Part shown: one piece after another, positions 1 through 8,237 of the stretch | How positions within the stretch are numbered: position 1 is the first letter of the stretch | How the letters are laid out: each line of letters begins with the position of its first letter | Assembly (NCBI RefSeq): GCF_934632265.1 | Contig: NZ_CAKTYH010000016.1 | Location: 1-23,711, forward strand | Length of the DNA stretch: 23,711 nt | Direction of reading: 5' to 3' | Source of the DNA: an uncultured Senegalimassilia sp. | GTDB lineage: Bacteria > Actinomycetota > Coriobacteriia > Coriobacteriales > Eggerthellaceae | Notes under the pieces: generated by a model | Databases searched by the model: none | Seen by the model: the letters and a program-made list of their open reading frames with translations, nothing else | Told to the model about the DNA's origin: nothing | Position numbers and translations under genes: made by a program

Positions 1-1
1 C

Positions 2-487
2 GCCTATGCCGTGCTGGTGCGCGATGCGGGTCTTGGCCGCTGCGTGCTGGCGGGCGGCGTGGCGCTTGCGCTCATGGTCATCCCCTTCATCGAGGTTCGC
101 ATGGAGAAGGCGTTTCGCGAGGTTCCCAGCAGCCTGCTTGGCGCCGCGTACGCGCTCGGCTGCTCGAAAACCTATGTGCTGCGCACGCTCGTCCTGCCGT
201 ATTGCCACGGCGAGCTGCTGGGGGCGATCGTGCTCGGCGGATTGTACGCGCTTGGCGCGGCGGCTCCGCTCATCTTCACCGGCGGCGTTGCGTTCGCGCC
301 CGTGCCGACGGGCATCGACCAGCCCGCGATGTCGCTGCCGCTTCATCTGTATCTCATGTTGGCGCAGGGAACCACCATCCCGCAGGTGTATGCGACGGCG
401 TTCGTGCTCATGGTGCTGGTGCTTGCCTGCAACGTGCTGGTTTCCGGTTACGCATATATAAGGAAAAGGCGGTGGATGCGGTCGTGA
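2..487 (+). CDS. PstA-type ABC transporter permease, 5' end outside window
   Basis: This is the C-terminal part of an inner-membrane permease of the phosphate-type (PstA/CysW) ABC importers. The reading frame is open from base 2, so the true start lies upstream of the window. The fragment has hydrophobic segments separated by the conserved cytoplasmic coupling loop (EVPSSLLGAAYALGCSKTYV), followed by the stretch GAAAPLIFTGG, which matches the 'GETAPLIFTG' region of PstA proteins. It ends with a hydrophobic helix and a basic tail (YIRKRRWMRS), as expected for a cytoplasmic C-terminus. It overlaps the ATPase gene that follows, so the two are almost certainly translated together and form one transporter. 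Phosphate is the likeliest substrate because both partners look Pst-like. The binding protein and second permease are not in view, so a tungstate or other oxyanion transporter is not excluded. Confidence 0.8.
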   Translation, partial: AYAVLVRDAGLGRCVLAGGVALALMVIPFIEVRMEKAFREVPSSLLGAAYALGCSKTYVLRTLVLPYCHGELLGAIVLGGLYALGAAAPLIFTGGVAFAPVPTGIDQPAMSLPLHLYLMLAQGTTIPQVYATAFVLMVLVLACNVLVSGYAYIRKRRWMRS

Positions 488-1239
488 GCGACGAGAACAT
501 CCTTGAGGTGCGCGGCTTGAGCGCATGGTGCGGAAAGCGTCAGGTTCTGCGCGATGTGGCCCTGGATGCTACGGTGGGCCGGGTCACCGCCATCATCGGC
601 CCGTCGGGTTGCGGGAAGTCCACGCTGCTGTCGTGCCTGAACCGCACGCTCGAGCTTGTCCCGAAGGCGCGCTGGACAGGCGAGGTGAAACTGTCCGGGC
701 AGGATTCGGCCGCGCTCGACGCCGACGCCGTGCGCTCGCGCGTGGGCATGGTCATGCAGAAGCCCACGCCGTTCCCGTTTTCGGTGGAGCGCAACATCAC
801 GTACGCCTTGCGGTACCGGGGCATCCGCAAACGCAGCGAGCTTTCGCGCATCGTCCGCGAGCAGCTCTCCGTCGTCGGCTTGCTCGACGAGTTGGAAGGC
901 GACGTTTCGCGCAGCGCCTTGGAGCTTTCGGGCGGCCAGCAGCAGCGCTTGTGCATCGCGCGCGCCCTGGCCACGAACCCGGCCGTGCTGCTTCTTGACG
1001 AACCGTGCTCGGCGCTCGATGTGGCGAGCAGCGCCCAGGTCGAAGACGTGCTCGCCCGAGTGAGCGCCCAAACGGCGGTCGTGGTGGTCACGCATAACCT
1101 GGCGCAGGCTCGCCGCATCGCCGATAGCGTCGTGTGCCTGCAGCAAGGCGAGGTGGCATGGTGCGGAAGCGCTCGCGACCTGTTCGAGAACCAGCGCAAA
1201 TCCGTGCTCGAGCCTTTGTATGGCGGCGAGCTGCTGTAA
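472..1239 (+). CDS. pstB: PstB-type ABC transporter ATP-binding protein
   Basis: This is the cytoplasmic ATPase that powers the adjacent permease. From the GTG start at 472 the protein has 255 residues, the usual PstB length. Visible motifs are Walker A GPSGCGKST (43-51), the Q-loop VMQKP (94-98), the PstB-like 'PFPFSVERNITYALR' stretch (100-114), the signature LSGGQQQ (152-158), Walker B AVLLLDEP (171-178) and the H-loop THN (207-209). The GTG at 472 is chosen because AGGA at 461-464 sits at a reasonable distance. A second GTG at 484 is possible but worse placed. The gene overlaps the end of the permease gene by 16 bases, which implies translational coupling. No clear terminator follows. Family assignment is firm; the substrate (phosphate) is inferred. 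Confidence 0.82.
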   Translation: MDAVVSDENILEVRGLSAWCGKRQVLRDVALDATVGRVTAIIGPSGCGKSTLLSCLNRTLELVPKARWTGEVKLSGQDSAALDADAVRSRVGMVMQKPTPFPFSVERNITYALRYRGIRKRSELSRIVREQLSVVGLLDELEGDVSRSALELSGGQQQRLCIARALATNPAVLLLDEPCSALDVASSAQVEDVLARVSAQTAVVVVTHNLAQARRIADSVVCLQQGEVAWCGSARDLFENQRKSVLEPLYGGELL

Positions 1240-1412
1240 CGGACGGCGTTGTCGGTAACGTAACGTTCGCATGATGCCCATTGCGTTTTTGCGGGGATTT
1301 GCGTGCTGAGTCTAGCGCAAAAGTGGGGTTTTCCGATTGCCGAGGAATCGCGGCCGTTTAGCGGTATAGTTTCGTATATATAAGGACAAAACCGCAACGG
1401 TAAGGTGGCTGC
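1240..1412 (+). promoter_or_regulatory. Spacer upstream of pyk, possible weak promoter
   Basis: This 173-base gap separates the ABC transporter from the pyruvate kinase-rhamnose genes and is the only obvious place for their promoter. A possible -10 box TATAGT lies at 1365-1370, and an AT-rich TATATATAAGG stretch follows at 1375-1385, but no good -35 box is found at the right distance. A small inverted repeat (AACGT-A-ACGTT) sits at 1257-1267. The ribosome binding site AAGGTGG is at 1402-1408. No recognisable terminator for the upstream genes was seen. Confidence 0.3.
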
Positions 1413-2900
1413 ATGGCAAAGCGAACGAAGATCGTGTGCACCCTGGGCCCGTCCGTCGACAGCGAGTCGACGCTCAAAGGGCTGATCAGCGCGGGTATGG
1501 ATATCGCCCGCTTCAATTTCTCGCACGGCTCGCATGATGAGCAGCGTGCGCGCATGGACCGTTTGCGCAAGGTCCGTCGCGAAATGGACAGCCCGTGCGC
1601 TATCTTGCTCGATACGAAAGGCCCGGAGATCCGCACGGGCGAGCTGGCGGGCCATAAGCCGGTGCAGCTTATGGCGGGCAATTCGTTCACGTTCACCGAG
1701 ACGGATGTCGAAGGCACCGATCGCGTGGTCAGCCAAACGTGCAAGGGCCTGGCCGACGTCGTTTCGCCCGGTACGGTCATCCTGGTCGACGACGGGCTTA
1801 TCGAACTTGCCGTCGACGGCGTCGAGGGCGGCGACATCCATTGCACCGTGCAAAACTCCGGCATGCTCGGCGAGCGCAAATCCATGAACCTTCCCGGAAC
1901 GTCGCTGCCCCTGCCGGTCATGACCGACCAAGATCGCGCCGATCTGCTGTTCGGCATCGAGCAAGGCGTCGATTTCATCGCCGCGTCCTTTATCCGCGAT
2001 GCTGCAGGCGTGCGCGAGATGCGCACGTTTCTGAACGAGCACGGCGGCGCCGACATCATGTTCCTTTCGAAAATCGAATGCCATGAGGCCGTTGAGAACA
2101 TCAACGAGATCATAGAGGCGTCCGACGGCATCATGATCGCCCGCGGCGATCTGGGCGTGGAGGTCCCGGCGTATAAGGTGCCGCACATCCAGAAGGAGAT
2201 CATCCGCGCTTGCAACCGCGCGTCGAAGCCCGTCATCACGGCAACGCAGATGCTCGATTCCATGATCCGCAACCCTCGTCCCACGCGTGCCGAGGTGGGG
2301 GATGTGGCCAACGCCATCTACGACGGCACCGATGCGGTCATGCTGTCGGGCGAAACGGCGTGCGGCCAGTATCCGGTCCCCGCCGTGCAGATGATGGCCC
2401 GCGTCGCCGAGGCCAGCGAGCCCTATCTGTTCGACGAGCGCTTCCCCGATCGAACGCGCGTTGCCGCGCGCGTGGCGTTGGCCGTGGGCCTTGCCGCCGT
2501 GCAAACGGCCGAAACCGTAAACGCCGCCTGCATCGTGGCGCCCACCATGTCGGGCCGCACGGTGCGCCTGGTGTCCAACCTGCGCCCGCGCGTCCCCATT
2601 TACGCGGTCACGCCGTCGGAGCGCGTGATGCGCCAGCAGCAGATCCATTGGGGCGTCGTGCCCATGCTCGGCGATGTGCAGGGCGACATGCGCAGCGTTG
2701 TGGACAACGCGCGCGATGCCGTGGTGTCGAAGGGTCTTTTGCGTCCAGGCGACGTCGCCGTGTTCACCGCCGGCGACCGCTCTACCAGCCCTGTGGTGTC
2801 CAAGGGACCTGATGGCACGGAGTCCGTCGCAGCCACCAACGTCATGTACGTGGTTCAGATCCGGGAAAACGATACAACCAAGCAAAAGGGAGGGAAGTAA
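1413..2900 (+). CDS. pyk: Pyruvate kinase
   Basis: This enzyme converts phosphoenolpyruvate and ADP to pyruvate and ATP, the last step of glycolysis, in the cytoplasm. The 495-residue protein is full length. The N-terminal barrel begins KIVCTLGPS (6-14) and carries the substrate and nucleotide residues in ARFNFSHGS (32-40) and LDTKGPEIRTG (66-76). The B domain follows at about 71-170. The catalytic lysine and metal-binding glutamate lie in SKIE (219-222), followed by ARGDLGVE (243-250) and the signature helix region around 280-316 ending MLSGETA. A complete C-terminal domain is present (about 350-480). The stop codon overlaps the rhaB start in TAATG, so the gene is physically and probably translationally tied to rhamnose catabolism. 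It could be the only pyruvate kinase of the cell or a dedicated second copy; the window cannot tell. Confidence 0.96.
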   Translation: MAKRTKIVCTLGPSVDSESTLKGLISAGMDIARFNFSHGSHDEQRARMDRLRKVRREMDSPCAILLDTKGPEIRTGELAGHKPVQLMAGNSFTFTETDVEGTDRVVSQTCKGLADVVSPGTVILVDDGLIELAVDGVEGGDIHCTVQNSGMLGERKSMNLPGTSLPLPVMTDQDRADLLFGIEQGVDFIAASFIRDAAGVREMRTFLNEHGGADIMFLSKIECHEAVENINEIIEASDGIMIARGDLGVEVPAYKVPHIQKEIIRACNRASKPVITATQMLDSMIRNPRPTRAEVGDVANAIYDGTDAVMLSGETACGQYPVPAVQMMARVAEASEPYLFDERFPDRTRVAARVALAVGLAAVQTAETVNAACIVAPTMSGRTVRLVSNLRPRVPIYAVTPSERVMRQQQIHWGVVPMLGDVQGDMRSVVDNARDAVVSKGLLRPGDVAVFTAGDRSTSPVVSKGPDGTESVAATNVMYVVQIRENDTTKQKGGK

Positions 2901-4378
2901 TGCCGCAGCAGCGTTACTACCTCGCCATCGACATCGGGGCGTCAAGCGGGCGCCACGTGCTCGGTAGCGTGAACGAAAACGGCATCATCGAGCTCGAGGA
3001 GGTGCACCGTTTCGACAACGTGCAGGTGCGCCGCCGCGGGCACGATTGCTGGGATATCGACATGATCTGGGAGAACATCCTGATCGGCCTGGAGAAATGC
3101 CGTGAAGCCGGCAAAATCCCCGAGACGATAGGCATCGACACCTGGGGCGTCGACTTCGTCTTGGTCGATGCGCAGGGCCGGCTCGTCGGCGATGCGGTGG
3201 CGTATCGCGATGCGCGTACGAACGATGTCGCCGCCGATGTGGATGCCGGCATCGGCCTGGAAAGGCTCTATCGCGCCACGGGCATCCAGCGCCAAACGTT
3301 CAACACAGTCTATCAGCTTGCGGCGCTCTCGCGCGAGCATCCCGAGGAGCTTGAGGCGGCCGATCGTTTCCTTATGGTGCCCGAATACCTGAACTACCTG
3401 CTCACAGGCAACATGGTCAACGAGTACACCAACGCCACCACCACGAACCTCGTCAACGCCCGCACCTGCACCTGGGACGCGTTCGCCCTTGAGGCGGCAG
3501 AGGTCCCGGCGCGCCTGTTCGGCGACATCGCCATGCCCGGCACGGCGGTGGGCGGGCTTGCGCCCGAGGTGCAGCAGCGCGTGGGCTTCGATGCCCGCGT
3601 GATGCTGCCTGCCACCCACGACACGGGCTCGGCGTTTCTGGCGGTTCCCGCGCGCGACGCGCAGGCCGTCTACCTTTCAAGCGGCACGTGGAGCCTGCTC
3701 GGCGTGGAGCATGAGGGCCCCATCACCTCCGATGCCAGCCGGTATCAGAACTTCACGAACGAAGGCGGCTACCTGAAGCGCTTCCGCTTCTTGAAGAACA
3801 TCATGGGCCTGTGGATGATCCAGTCCATCCGCCGCGAGCTCAACGGCGTCAGCTACGTTGCCGGCAAGGGCGCCGAGCAGCAGCGCGCCGCGAAGGAGGT
3901 CGGTTTCGGCGACCTGGCCGACGCCGCGCGCGCCGAGCAGGAGCTGCATCCCGACGCCCCCGTCTCTCACGTCAACGTAAACGACGACCGCTTCTTGGCC
4001 CCCGATTCCATGATCGAGGAGATCAAGACCGCCTGCCGCGAGACGGGCCAGCTCGTCCCCGACACCCTCGGCCAGCTGATGCGCTGCGTGTACGAGAGCC
4101 TGACCAGCTGTTACGCCGACTCCATCAACGAGCTGTCGGCGCTGACCGGCAGAACGTACACCTCCATCAACATCGTCGGCGGCGGATGCCAGGACACCTA
4201 CCTGAACCAGCTGACCGCCCGCGCTTGCGGCATCCCCGTGTTCGCCGGTCCCATCGAGGGCACCAGCCTGGGCAACCTCATGGTGCAGATGATCGGCGAC
4301 GGCGTCTTCGCGGGCCTCGATGAGGCGCGAGAGGCCATCCGCCGTTCGTTCGACGTGGTGGAATATCAACCAGAATAA
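2900..4378 (+). CDS. rhaB: L-rhamnulokinase
   Basis: RhaB phosphorylates L-rhamnulose to L-rhamnulose 1-phosphate with ATP in the cytoplasm. The 492-residue length matches the family (about 490). It is an FGGY-type sugar kinase: the N-terminal phosphate loop is DIGASSGR (11-18), the sugar-binding segment IDTWGVDF is at 79-86, the probable catalytic base is Asp241 in THDTGSAF, and the C-terminal ATP-binding element INIVGGGCQDTYLNQL with the downstream EGTSLGN motif is intact. The start ATG overlaps the pyk stop (TAATG), and a strong purine-rich ribosome binding site (AAAGGGAGGGAAG) lies inside the end of pyk. A GC-rich hairpin spacer separates it from rhaA. Identity is firm given the rhaA, rhaD and rhaM neighbours. 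Confidence 0.96.
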   Translation: MPQQRYYLAIDIGASSGRHVLGSVNENGIIELEEVHRFDNVQVRRRGHDCWDIDMIWENILIGLEKCREAGKIPETIGIDTWGVDFVLVDAQGRLVGDAVAYRDARTNDVAADVDAGIGLERLYRATGIQRQTFNTVYQLAALSREHPEELEAADRFLMVPEYLNYLLTGNMVNEYTNATTTNLVNARTCTWDAFALEAAEVPARLFGDIAMPGTAVGGLAPEVQQRVGFDARVMLPATHDTGSAFLAVPARDAQAVYLSSGTWSLLGVEHEGPITSDASRYQNFTNEGGYLKRFRFLKNIMGLWMIQSIRRELNGVSYVAGKGAEQQRAAKEVGFGDLADAARAEQELHPDAPVSHVNVNDDRFLAPDSMIEEIKTACRETGQLVPDTLGQLMRCVYESLTSCYADSINELSALTGRTYTSINIVGGGCQDTYLNQLTARACGIPVFAGPIEGTSLGNLMVQMIGDGVFAGLDEAREAIRRSFDVVEYQPE

Positions 4379-4384
4379 CCCGTA

Positions 4385-4445
4385 TGCGCAGGGCCCGCCG
4401 CGCGTCGGCTCTGCGCACCCAATCGGTTCACCGCCGCATCGCGGC
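4385..4445 (+). other. Intercistronic hairpins between rhaB and rhaA
   Basis: The 102-base spacer contains a stem of 11 pairs (one G-U) formed by 4385-4395 and 4407-4417, with an 11-base loop. A second small hairpin follows (GCCGC-ATC-GCGGC, 4433-4445). No T-run follows either one, so they look like mRNA-stabilising or processing structures rather than an efficient terminator. The rhaA ribosome binding site (TAGGAG) lies just downstream. Confidence 0.55.
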
Positions 4446-4480
4446 TTGAACATAGCAATTCATCCAAGATAGGAGCGCAC

Positions 4481-5740
4481 ATGAGCACAGCTTACGAACT
4501 GGCACGCGAGGCATACGCCGCCGAGGGCATCGACACCGAGGCGGTCCTGGCGAAGCTGGCAGGCAAGGCGATCTCCGTCAACTGCTGGCAAGGCGACGAT
4601 GTCATGGGCTTCGACCAGAAGGACAATGCGGCATCCGGCGGCATCATGACCACGGGCAACTACCCGGGCCGCGCCCGCACCTTCGAGGAGCTGACTGCCG
4701 ACTTCGAGAAGGCGTGCAGCCTCATCCCCGGCAAGAAGCGCATCAACCTGCATGCCAGCTATGCCATCTTCACCGATGAGAACCCCTGGGTCGATCGCGA
4801 CCAGCTCGAGTACAAGCACTTCGAGCCCTGGGTGGCCTGGGCCAAGGAGCATGGCTACGGCATCGACTTCAACCCCACGTTGTTCAGCCACCCCATGGTC
4901 AAGGAGGGCCTGACGGTCTCCTCGCCCGATAAGGACGTGCGCGACTTCTGGATCCGCCATTGCGTCGCCTGCCGCAAGATCGCCGAGCGCATCGGCGAGG
5001 AGCTTGACGACATGGTGCTCAACAACTTCTGGATCCCCGACGGCTTGAAGGACTACCCGGCAGATCGCTACGGCATGCGCGAGCGCCTGCGCGACGCGCT
5101 CGACGAGATCTACTCCTTCGACACGCCGCACGTCATCGACGCCATGGAGCAGAAGGTCTTCGGCATCGGCGTGGAGGGCTTCACCACCGGCAACCAGGAG
5201 CTCTACGTGTCCTATGCCGCGAAGAAGGGCGGCAACCACGTGGTCCTTATCGACGCCGGCCACTTCAACCCCATGGAGAACATCGCCGACAAGCTCTCCA
5301 GCCTGCTGCTGTTCTTCCCGTACGTGCCGCTGCACGTCACCCGCTCCATGCACTGGGACTCCGACCACGTGGTGCTGTTCGACGACAACATCAAGGAGAT
5401 CGCCGGCGAGATCGTGCGCTGCCCCGGCGGCTGGGACAAGGTCATCATCGGCCTCGACTTCTTCGATGCGTCCATCAACCGCATCGGCGCCTGGGCGACC
5501 GGCACCCGCGCCATGGAGAAGAGCCTGCTGTTCGAGCTGCTGCAGCCCGTCGAGCGCCTCAAGGAGCTGCAGGACACGTACCGCTTCTCCGAGAAGATGA
5601 TCGTCAACGAGCAGTTCAAGACCATGCCGTTCGGCGCCGTGTGGGACGAGTACTGCCGTCGCGAGGGCGTGCCGACCGATGGAGGGCTGTGGGAGCCCAT
5701 CAAGGCCTACGAGGACGAAGTGCTCTCCAGCCGCGCTTAG
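4481..5740 (+). CDS. rhaA: L-rhamnose isomerase
   Basis: RhaA interconverts L-rhamnose and L-rhamnulose, the first intracellular step of the pathway, using divalent metal such as manganese. The protein has 419 residues, the same length I recall for the E. coli enzyme. The expected metal and catalytic positions are all present when the sequence is matched to E. coli from memory: Glu223, Asp258, His285 and Asp326 for one metal site, and His261 (DAGHFNP), Asp293 and Asp295 (HWDSDHV) for the catalytic site. The conserved GLDFFDASINR segment is at 324-334. The start is supported by TAGGAG eight bases upstream. The gene sits between the kinase and the aldolase and is very probably co-transcribed with them. 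Confidence 0.97.
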   Translation: MSTAYELAREAYAAEGIDTEAVLAKLAGKAISVNCWQGDDVMGFDQKDNAASGGIMTTGNYPGRARTFEELTADFEKACSLIPGKKRINLHASYAIFTDENPWVDRDQLEYKHFEPWVAWAKEHGYGIDFNPTLFSHPMVKEGLTVSSPDKDVRDFWIRHCVACRKIAERIGEELDDMVLNNFWIPDGLKDYPADRYGMRERLRDALDEIYSFDTPHVIDAMEQKVFGIGVEGFTTGNQELYVSYAAKKGGNHVVLIDAGHFNPMENIADKLSSLLLFFPYVPLHVTRSMHWDSDHVVLFDDNIKEIAGEIVRCPGGWDKVIIGLDFFDASINRIGAWATGTRAMEKSLLFELLQPVERLKELQDTYRFSEKMIVNEQFKTMPFGAVWDEYCRREGVPTDGGLWEPIKAYEDEVLSSRA

Positions 5741-5773
5741 GCAAAACGGCCGCAAGGCATTATGGAAACAGGC

Positions 5774-5804
5774 GGCGGGCGTGGAAATCGCATCCGCGCC
5801 CGCC
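5774..5804 (+). other. Intercistronic hairpin between rhaA and rhaD
   Basis: Bases 5774-5785 pair with 5793-5804 in a 12-pair GC-rich stem (one G-U) around a 7-base loop, in the middle of the 108-base rhaA-rhaD spacer. There is no T-run after it. As with the rhaB-rhaA hairpin, the likely role is differential mRNA stability or processing, though partial termination cannot be ruled out. Confidence 0.55.
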
Positions 5805-5848
5805 CGATACGCGTCGTAGTTCCCGGCGCATGATGGAAAGGCAGGAAC

Positions 5849-6787
5849 ATGGGTATTTTCGATAGCGCTCAGGACGTGCTGGGCCGCGGTGCGCAGGCCG
5901 CGCAGGGCGTGCTCGACAAGGGCGTCACCGTCGCCAAGGGCGCCGTCTCGGGCGTGGCGGTCGAGCAGCAGCCCTTCATGAAGGCGTTCGTGCGCCTGTG
6001 CACCGATGGCTGGGACCAGGGCTGGCACGAGCGCAACGGCGGCAACCTGACGTATCGCCTGACCGACGAGCAGGTCGGCGCGTGCCGCCCGTTCTTCTAC
6101 GACAACCCCTCCAGCTGGGTGTCCATGGGCGTGCAGGCCGACAACCTGCGCGGGGCGTTCTTCGCCACCACGGGCTCGGGCCGCTACATGCGCAACGTGC
6201 AGCTCGATCCTGCGGCCAATGTGGGCATCGTGGAGATCAACGATGCCGGCGACGCATGGCGCATCGTGTGGGGCCTGAAGGACGGCGGCGTTCCCACCAG
6301 CGAGTTCCCCACGCATTTCATGAACCACAGCGTCCGCGTGGCCGCCACCGACGGCGCCTGCCGTGTGATCTACCATGCGCATCCGCAGAACGTCATCGCG
6401 CTGTCGTTCGTCATGCCGCTTGAGGCGCGCACCACCCCGCGTGCGCTGTGGAAGGCCATGACCGAGGGCATCGTGGTGTTCCCGAAGGGCGTGGGCGTCG
6501 TGCCGGGGATGGTCCCGGGCGGCTCCGAGATCGCGCAGGCCACCTGCGAGCTCATGAAAACCTACGATGCGGCCATCTGGGCGCAGCATGGCCTGTTCGT
6601 GTCCGGTCCTGACTTCGACACGGCGTTCGGCCTTATGCACACCATCGAGAAGGCCGCGGCCATCTACGCCGAGGCCCGTATGCTCAACGGCGGCAGCGAC
6701 GAGTTCCGCAACACCATCACCGACGACGGCCTGCGCGCCATCGCCCGCGATTTCAAGCTCGATATCAACGAAAGCTTCCTGGACTAG
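5849..6787 (+). CDS. rhaD: L-rhamnulose-1-phosphate aldolase with N-terminal helical extension
   Basis: RhaD is a zinc-dependent class II aldolase that splits L-rhamnulose 1-phosphate into dihydroxyacetone phosphate and L-lactaldehyde. The catalytic domain begins near residue 42 and carries the HERNGGNLTYR motif (60-70), the catalytic glutamate Glu152 (SEFPTHF), and the zinc ligands His176, His178 (YHAHPQN) and His247 (WAQHGLF). These four lie at a constant offset of 35 from the E. coli positions as I remember them. The protein has 312 residues against about 274 for E. coli. The surplus is an N-terminal segment (1-41) predicted to be helical, with two 11-residue repeats starting at Gly14 and Gly25. 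The ATG at 5849 has AGGCAGGA just upstream, so the extension is probably translated. Its role is unknown; membrane association or microcompartment targeting are possible. Confidence 0.93.
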   Translation: MGIFDSAQDVLGRGAQAAQGVLDKGVTVAKGAVSGVAVEQQPFMKAFVRLCTDGWDQGWHERNGGNLTYRLTDEQVGACRPFFYDNPSSWVSMGVQADNLRGAFFATTGSGRYMRNVQLDPAANVGIVEINDAGDAWRIVWGLKDGGVPTSEFPTHFMNHSVRVAATDGACRVIYHAHPQNVIALSFVMPLEARTTPRALWKAMTEGIVVFPKGVGVVPGMVPGGSEIAQATCELMKTYDAAIWAQHGLFVSGPDFDTAFGLMHTIEKAAAIYAEARMLNGGSDEFRNTITDDGLRAIARDFKLDINESFLD

Positions 6788-6829
6788 CCTAGCCGCCGGC
6801 CATAGGAATAAGTGAAAGGCGAATCAATC

Positions 6830-8197
6830 ATGGCAATGTCTCAGGAGCGCAAAGGCACCATCGCGGTGTCGTTGACGAACTTCCTGGATTCCGGATGCAT
6901 CGTGGCGTCGTCGGTGGCGCTGACGGCGTGGGCCGCCGCATTCGGTTTCGGCTCGATGTGGACCTCTATCTTAGGCGCTATCGGCGCGAACGCGTTCGGC
7001 GCGGCCATCGGCGCGCTCATCGGCGGCTTTCTGACCGACAAGTACGGCCGCACCATCATCTATCGCTACAACCTGCTGGTGTACGCGATCGGCGTGGCCA
7101 TCGCCATGTGCGCCATGAACCTGCCCATGGTGGTGGTGGGCGTGGTGCTCTCCGGCCTGTCGGTGGGAGCGGGCGTCCCCGCATCGTGGAGCTACATCTC
7201 TGAAACGTCCACGTCCACCAAGCGCGCCGCGAACATCGGCATCAGCCAGTTCGCATGGAGCTGCGGCCCGGCCATCATCTTCCTTCTGTCCCTGGCCCTG
7301 TCCTTCGCGCTGCCCGGCTTCGCGGCAGACGGGAAGACGCTGCTGCCGGCCGGCACCTACGGCCCCTTCGACGGCCTGTTGTCCACGCGCATCCTGTTCT
7401 TGGTGCTGCTCGTGGTTGCCCTTGTCGCGTGGAACCTGCAGCGCCAGCTGCAGGAGTCCAAGGACTGGGCGGAGAAGCAAAACGACGCGGGCGAGCACGA
7501 GTCGTTCGGCCGCATGATGGCCAACGCGCTGAAGAACCCCGTCAACGTCAAGACCATCGTGTTCCTGGTGGCCGTGTACCTGACGTGGAACCTGGCGGCC
7601 GGCACCAACGGCCAGTTCATGCCGTATCTGTATGCCGCGGCAGGCAACCTGGACTCGGTGGGGCAGAGCCTGCTCGGCGTGGTGCAGTGGGTGCTCGTGG
7701 CCGTCTGCTCGCTGGCGGTGTTCTCCAAGCTGGGCGATAAGGTGCCGCATCGCGTGCTGTTCGGGGCTTCGGCGCTGTTGGCGCTGGCCTCATGGGTCTG
7801 CATCGCCATCTTCGGCGCGGCGCTCAACAACGGCACCACCGATTCCATGGGCTGGTGCCTGTGGGCCTACGTCATCCTGTGGGGCGTTTCGGCGGGCTTC
7901 TCGGCGCAGTGCTTCTACGCGCTGTGGGGAACCGAGCTGTTCCCGACGCGCTACCGCGGCGGCGCGCAGGGCATCATGTTCTTCCTGGTGCGTGCGGCCC
8001 TTGGCATCTGGTCGCTCGTAGGCGTCGGCGCCATCATGGGCGATATCTCCACCAACCCGGCGGGCTTCTTCCCGGCGGCGCTCATCATGTGCGCGGTGCT
8101 GGTGGTGTCCCTCGTGGTCGGCGTGGTGTGGTGCCCGGACACCCAGGGCAAGACGCTCGATCAGATCACGGAAGAGCGTTACGGCAAGCTGCAGTAG
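6830..8197 (+). CDS. MFS sugar porter-like transporter, probable L-rhamnose importer
   Basis: This is a 455-residue integral membrane protein of the major facilitator superfamily with about twelve hydrophobic segments. The loop between helices 2 and 3 carries GFLTDKYGR (66-74), the classic MFS motif, and the second half has a matching ELFPTRYRG motif. The C-terminus ends with the sugar-porter-like sequence PDTQGKTLDQITEERYG. A proton symport mechanism is typical of the family. Its position between rhaD and rhaM makes L-rhamnose the most likely substrate; E. coli RhaT belongs to a different transporter family. The ATG at 6830 is preferred because GAAAGGCGA lies about eight bases upstream. A GTG at 6812 would add six residues. 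Confidence 0.85.
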   Translation: MAMSQERKGTIAVSLTNFLDSGCIVASSVALTAWAAAFGFGSMWTSILGAIGANAFGAAIGALIGGFLTDKYGRTIIYRYNLLVYAIGVAIAMCAMNLPMVVVGVVLSGLSVGAGVPASWSYISETSTSTKRAANIGISQFAWSCGPAIIFLLSLALSFALPGFAADGKTLLPAGTYGPFDGLLSTRILFLVLLVVALVAWNLQRQLQESKDWAEKQNDAGEHESFGRMMANALKNPVNVKTIVFLVAVYLTWNLAAGTNGQFMPYLYAAAGNLDSVGQSLLGVVQWVLVAVCSLAVFSKLGDKVPHRVLFGASALLALASWVCIAIFGAALNNGTTDSMGWCLWAYVILWGVSAGFSAQCFYALWGTELFPTRYRGGAQGIMFFLVRAALGIWSLVGVGAIMGDISTNPAGFFPAALIMCAVLVVSLVVGVVWCPDTQGKTLDQITEERYGKLQ

Positions 8198-8208
8198 CGC
8201 ATCCTCGC

Positions 8209-8237
8209 ATGCCCGGGCCACGTGCCCGGGCATGCTC
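8209..8237 (+). terminator. Strong hairpin after the MFS gene
   Basis: A perfect 12-pair inverted repeat, GCATGCCCGGGC with a 5-base loop CACGT and the complementary arm, begins about ten bases after the transporter stop codon. Only a short T-containing stretch (TCGTTT) follows, so it is either a weak terminator or an mRNA 3'-end stabiliser that would lower rhaM expression relative to the upstream genes. Confidence 0.55.

Noticed and set aside
202..471. Upstream extension of the PstB frame to base 202
   Set aside because: The extension lies in another frame of the permease gene and would add 90 residues that PstB proteins do not have; GTG 472 gives the standard length.
540..2945. Very long open frame (801 codons) on the minus strand across the ATPase, pyk and rhaB start
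   Set aside because: It is antisense to three clearly recognisable proteins, is rich in Ala, Arg, His and Asp as expected for GC-rich shadow frames, and shows no family motif.
4460..6640. 726-codon open frame on the minus strand over rhaA and rhaD
   Set aside because: It is a shadow of two well-supported enzymes with skewed composition and no recognisable domain.
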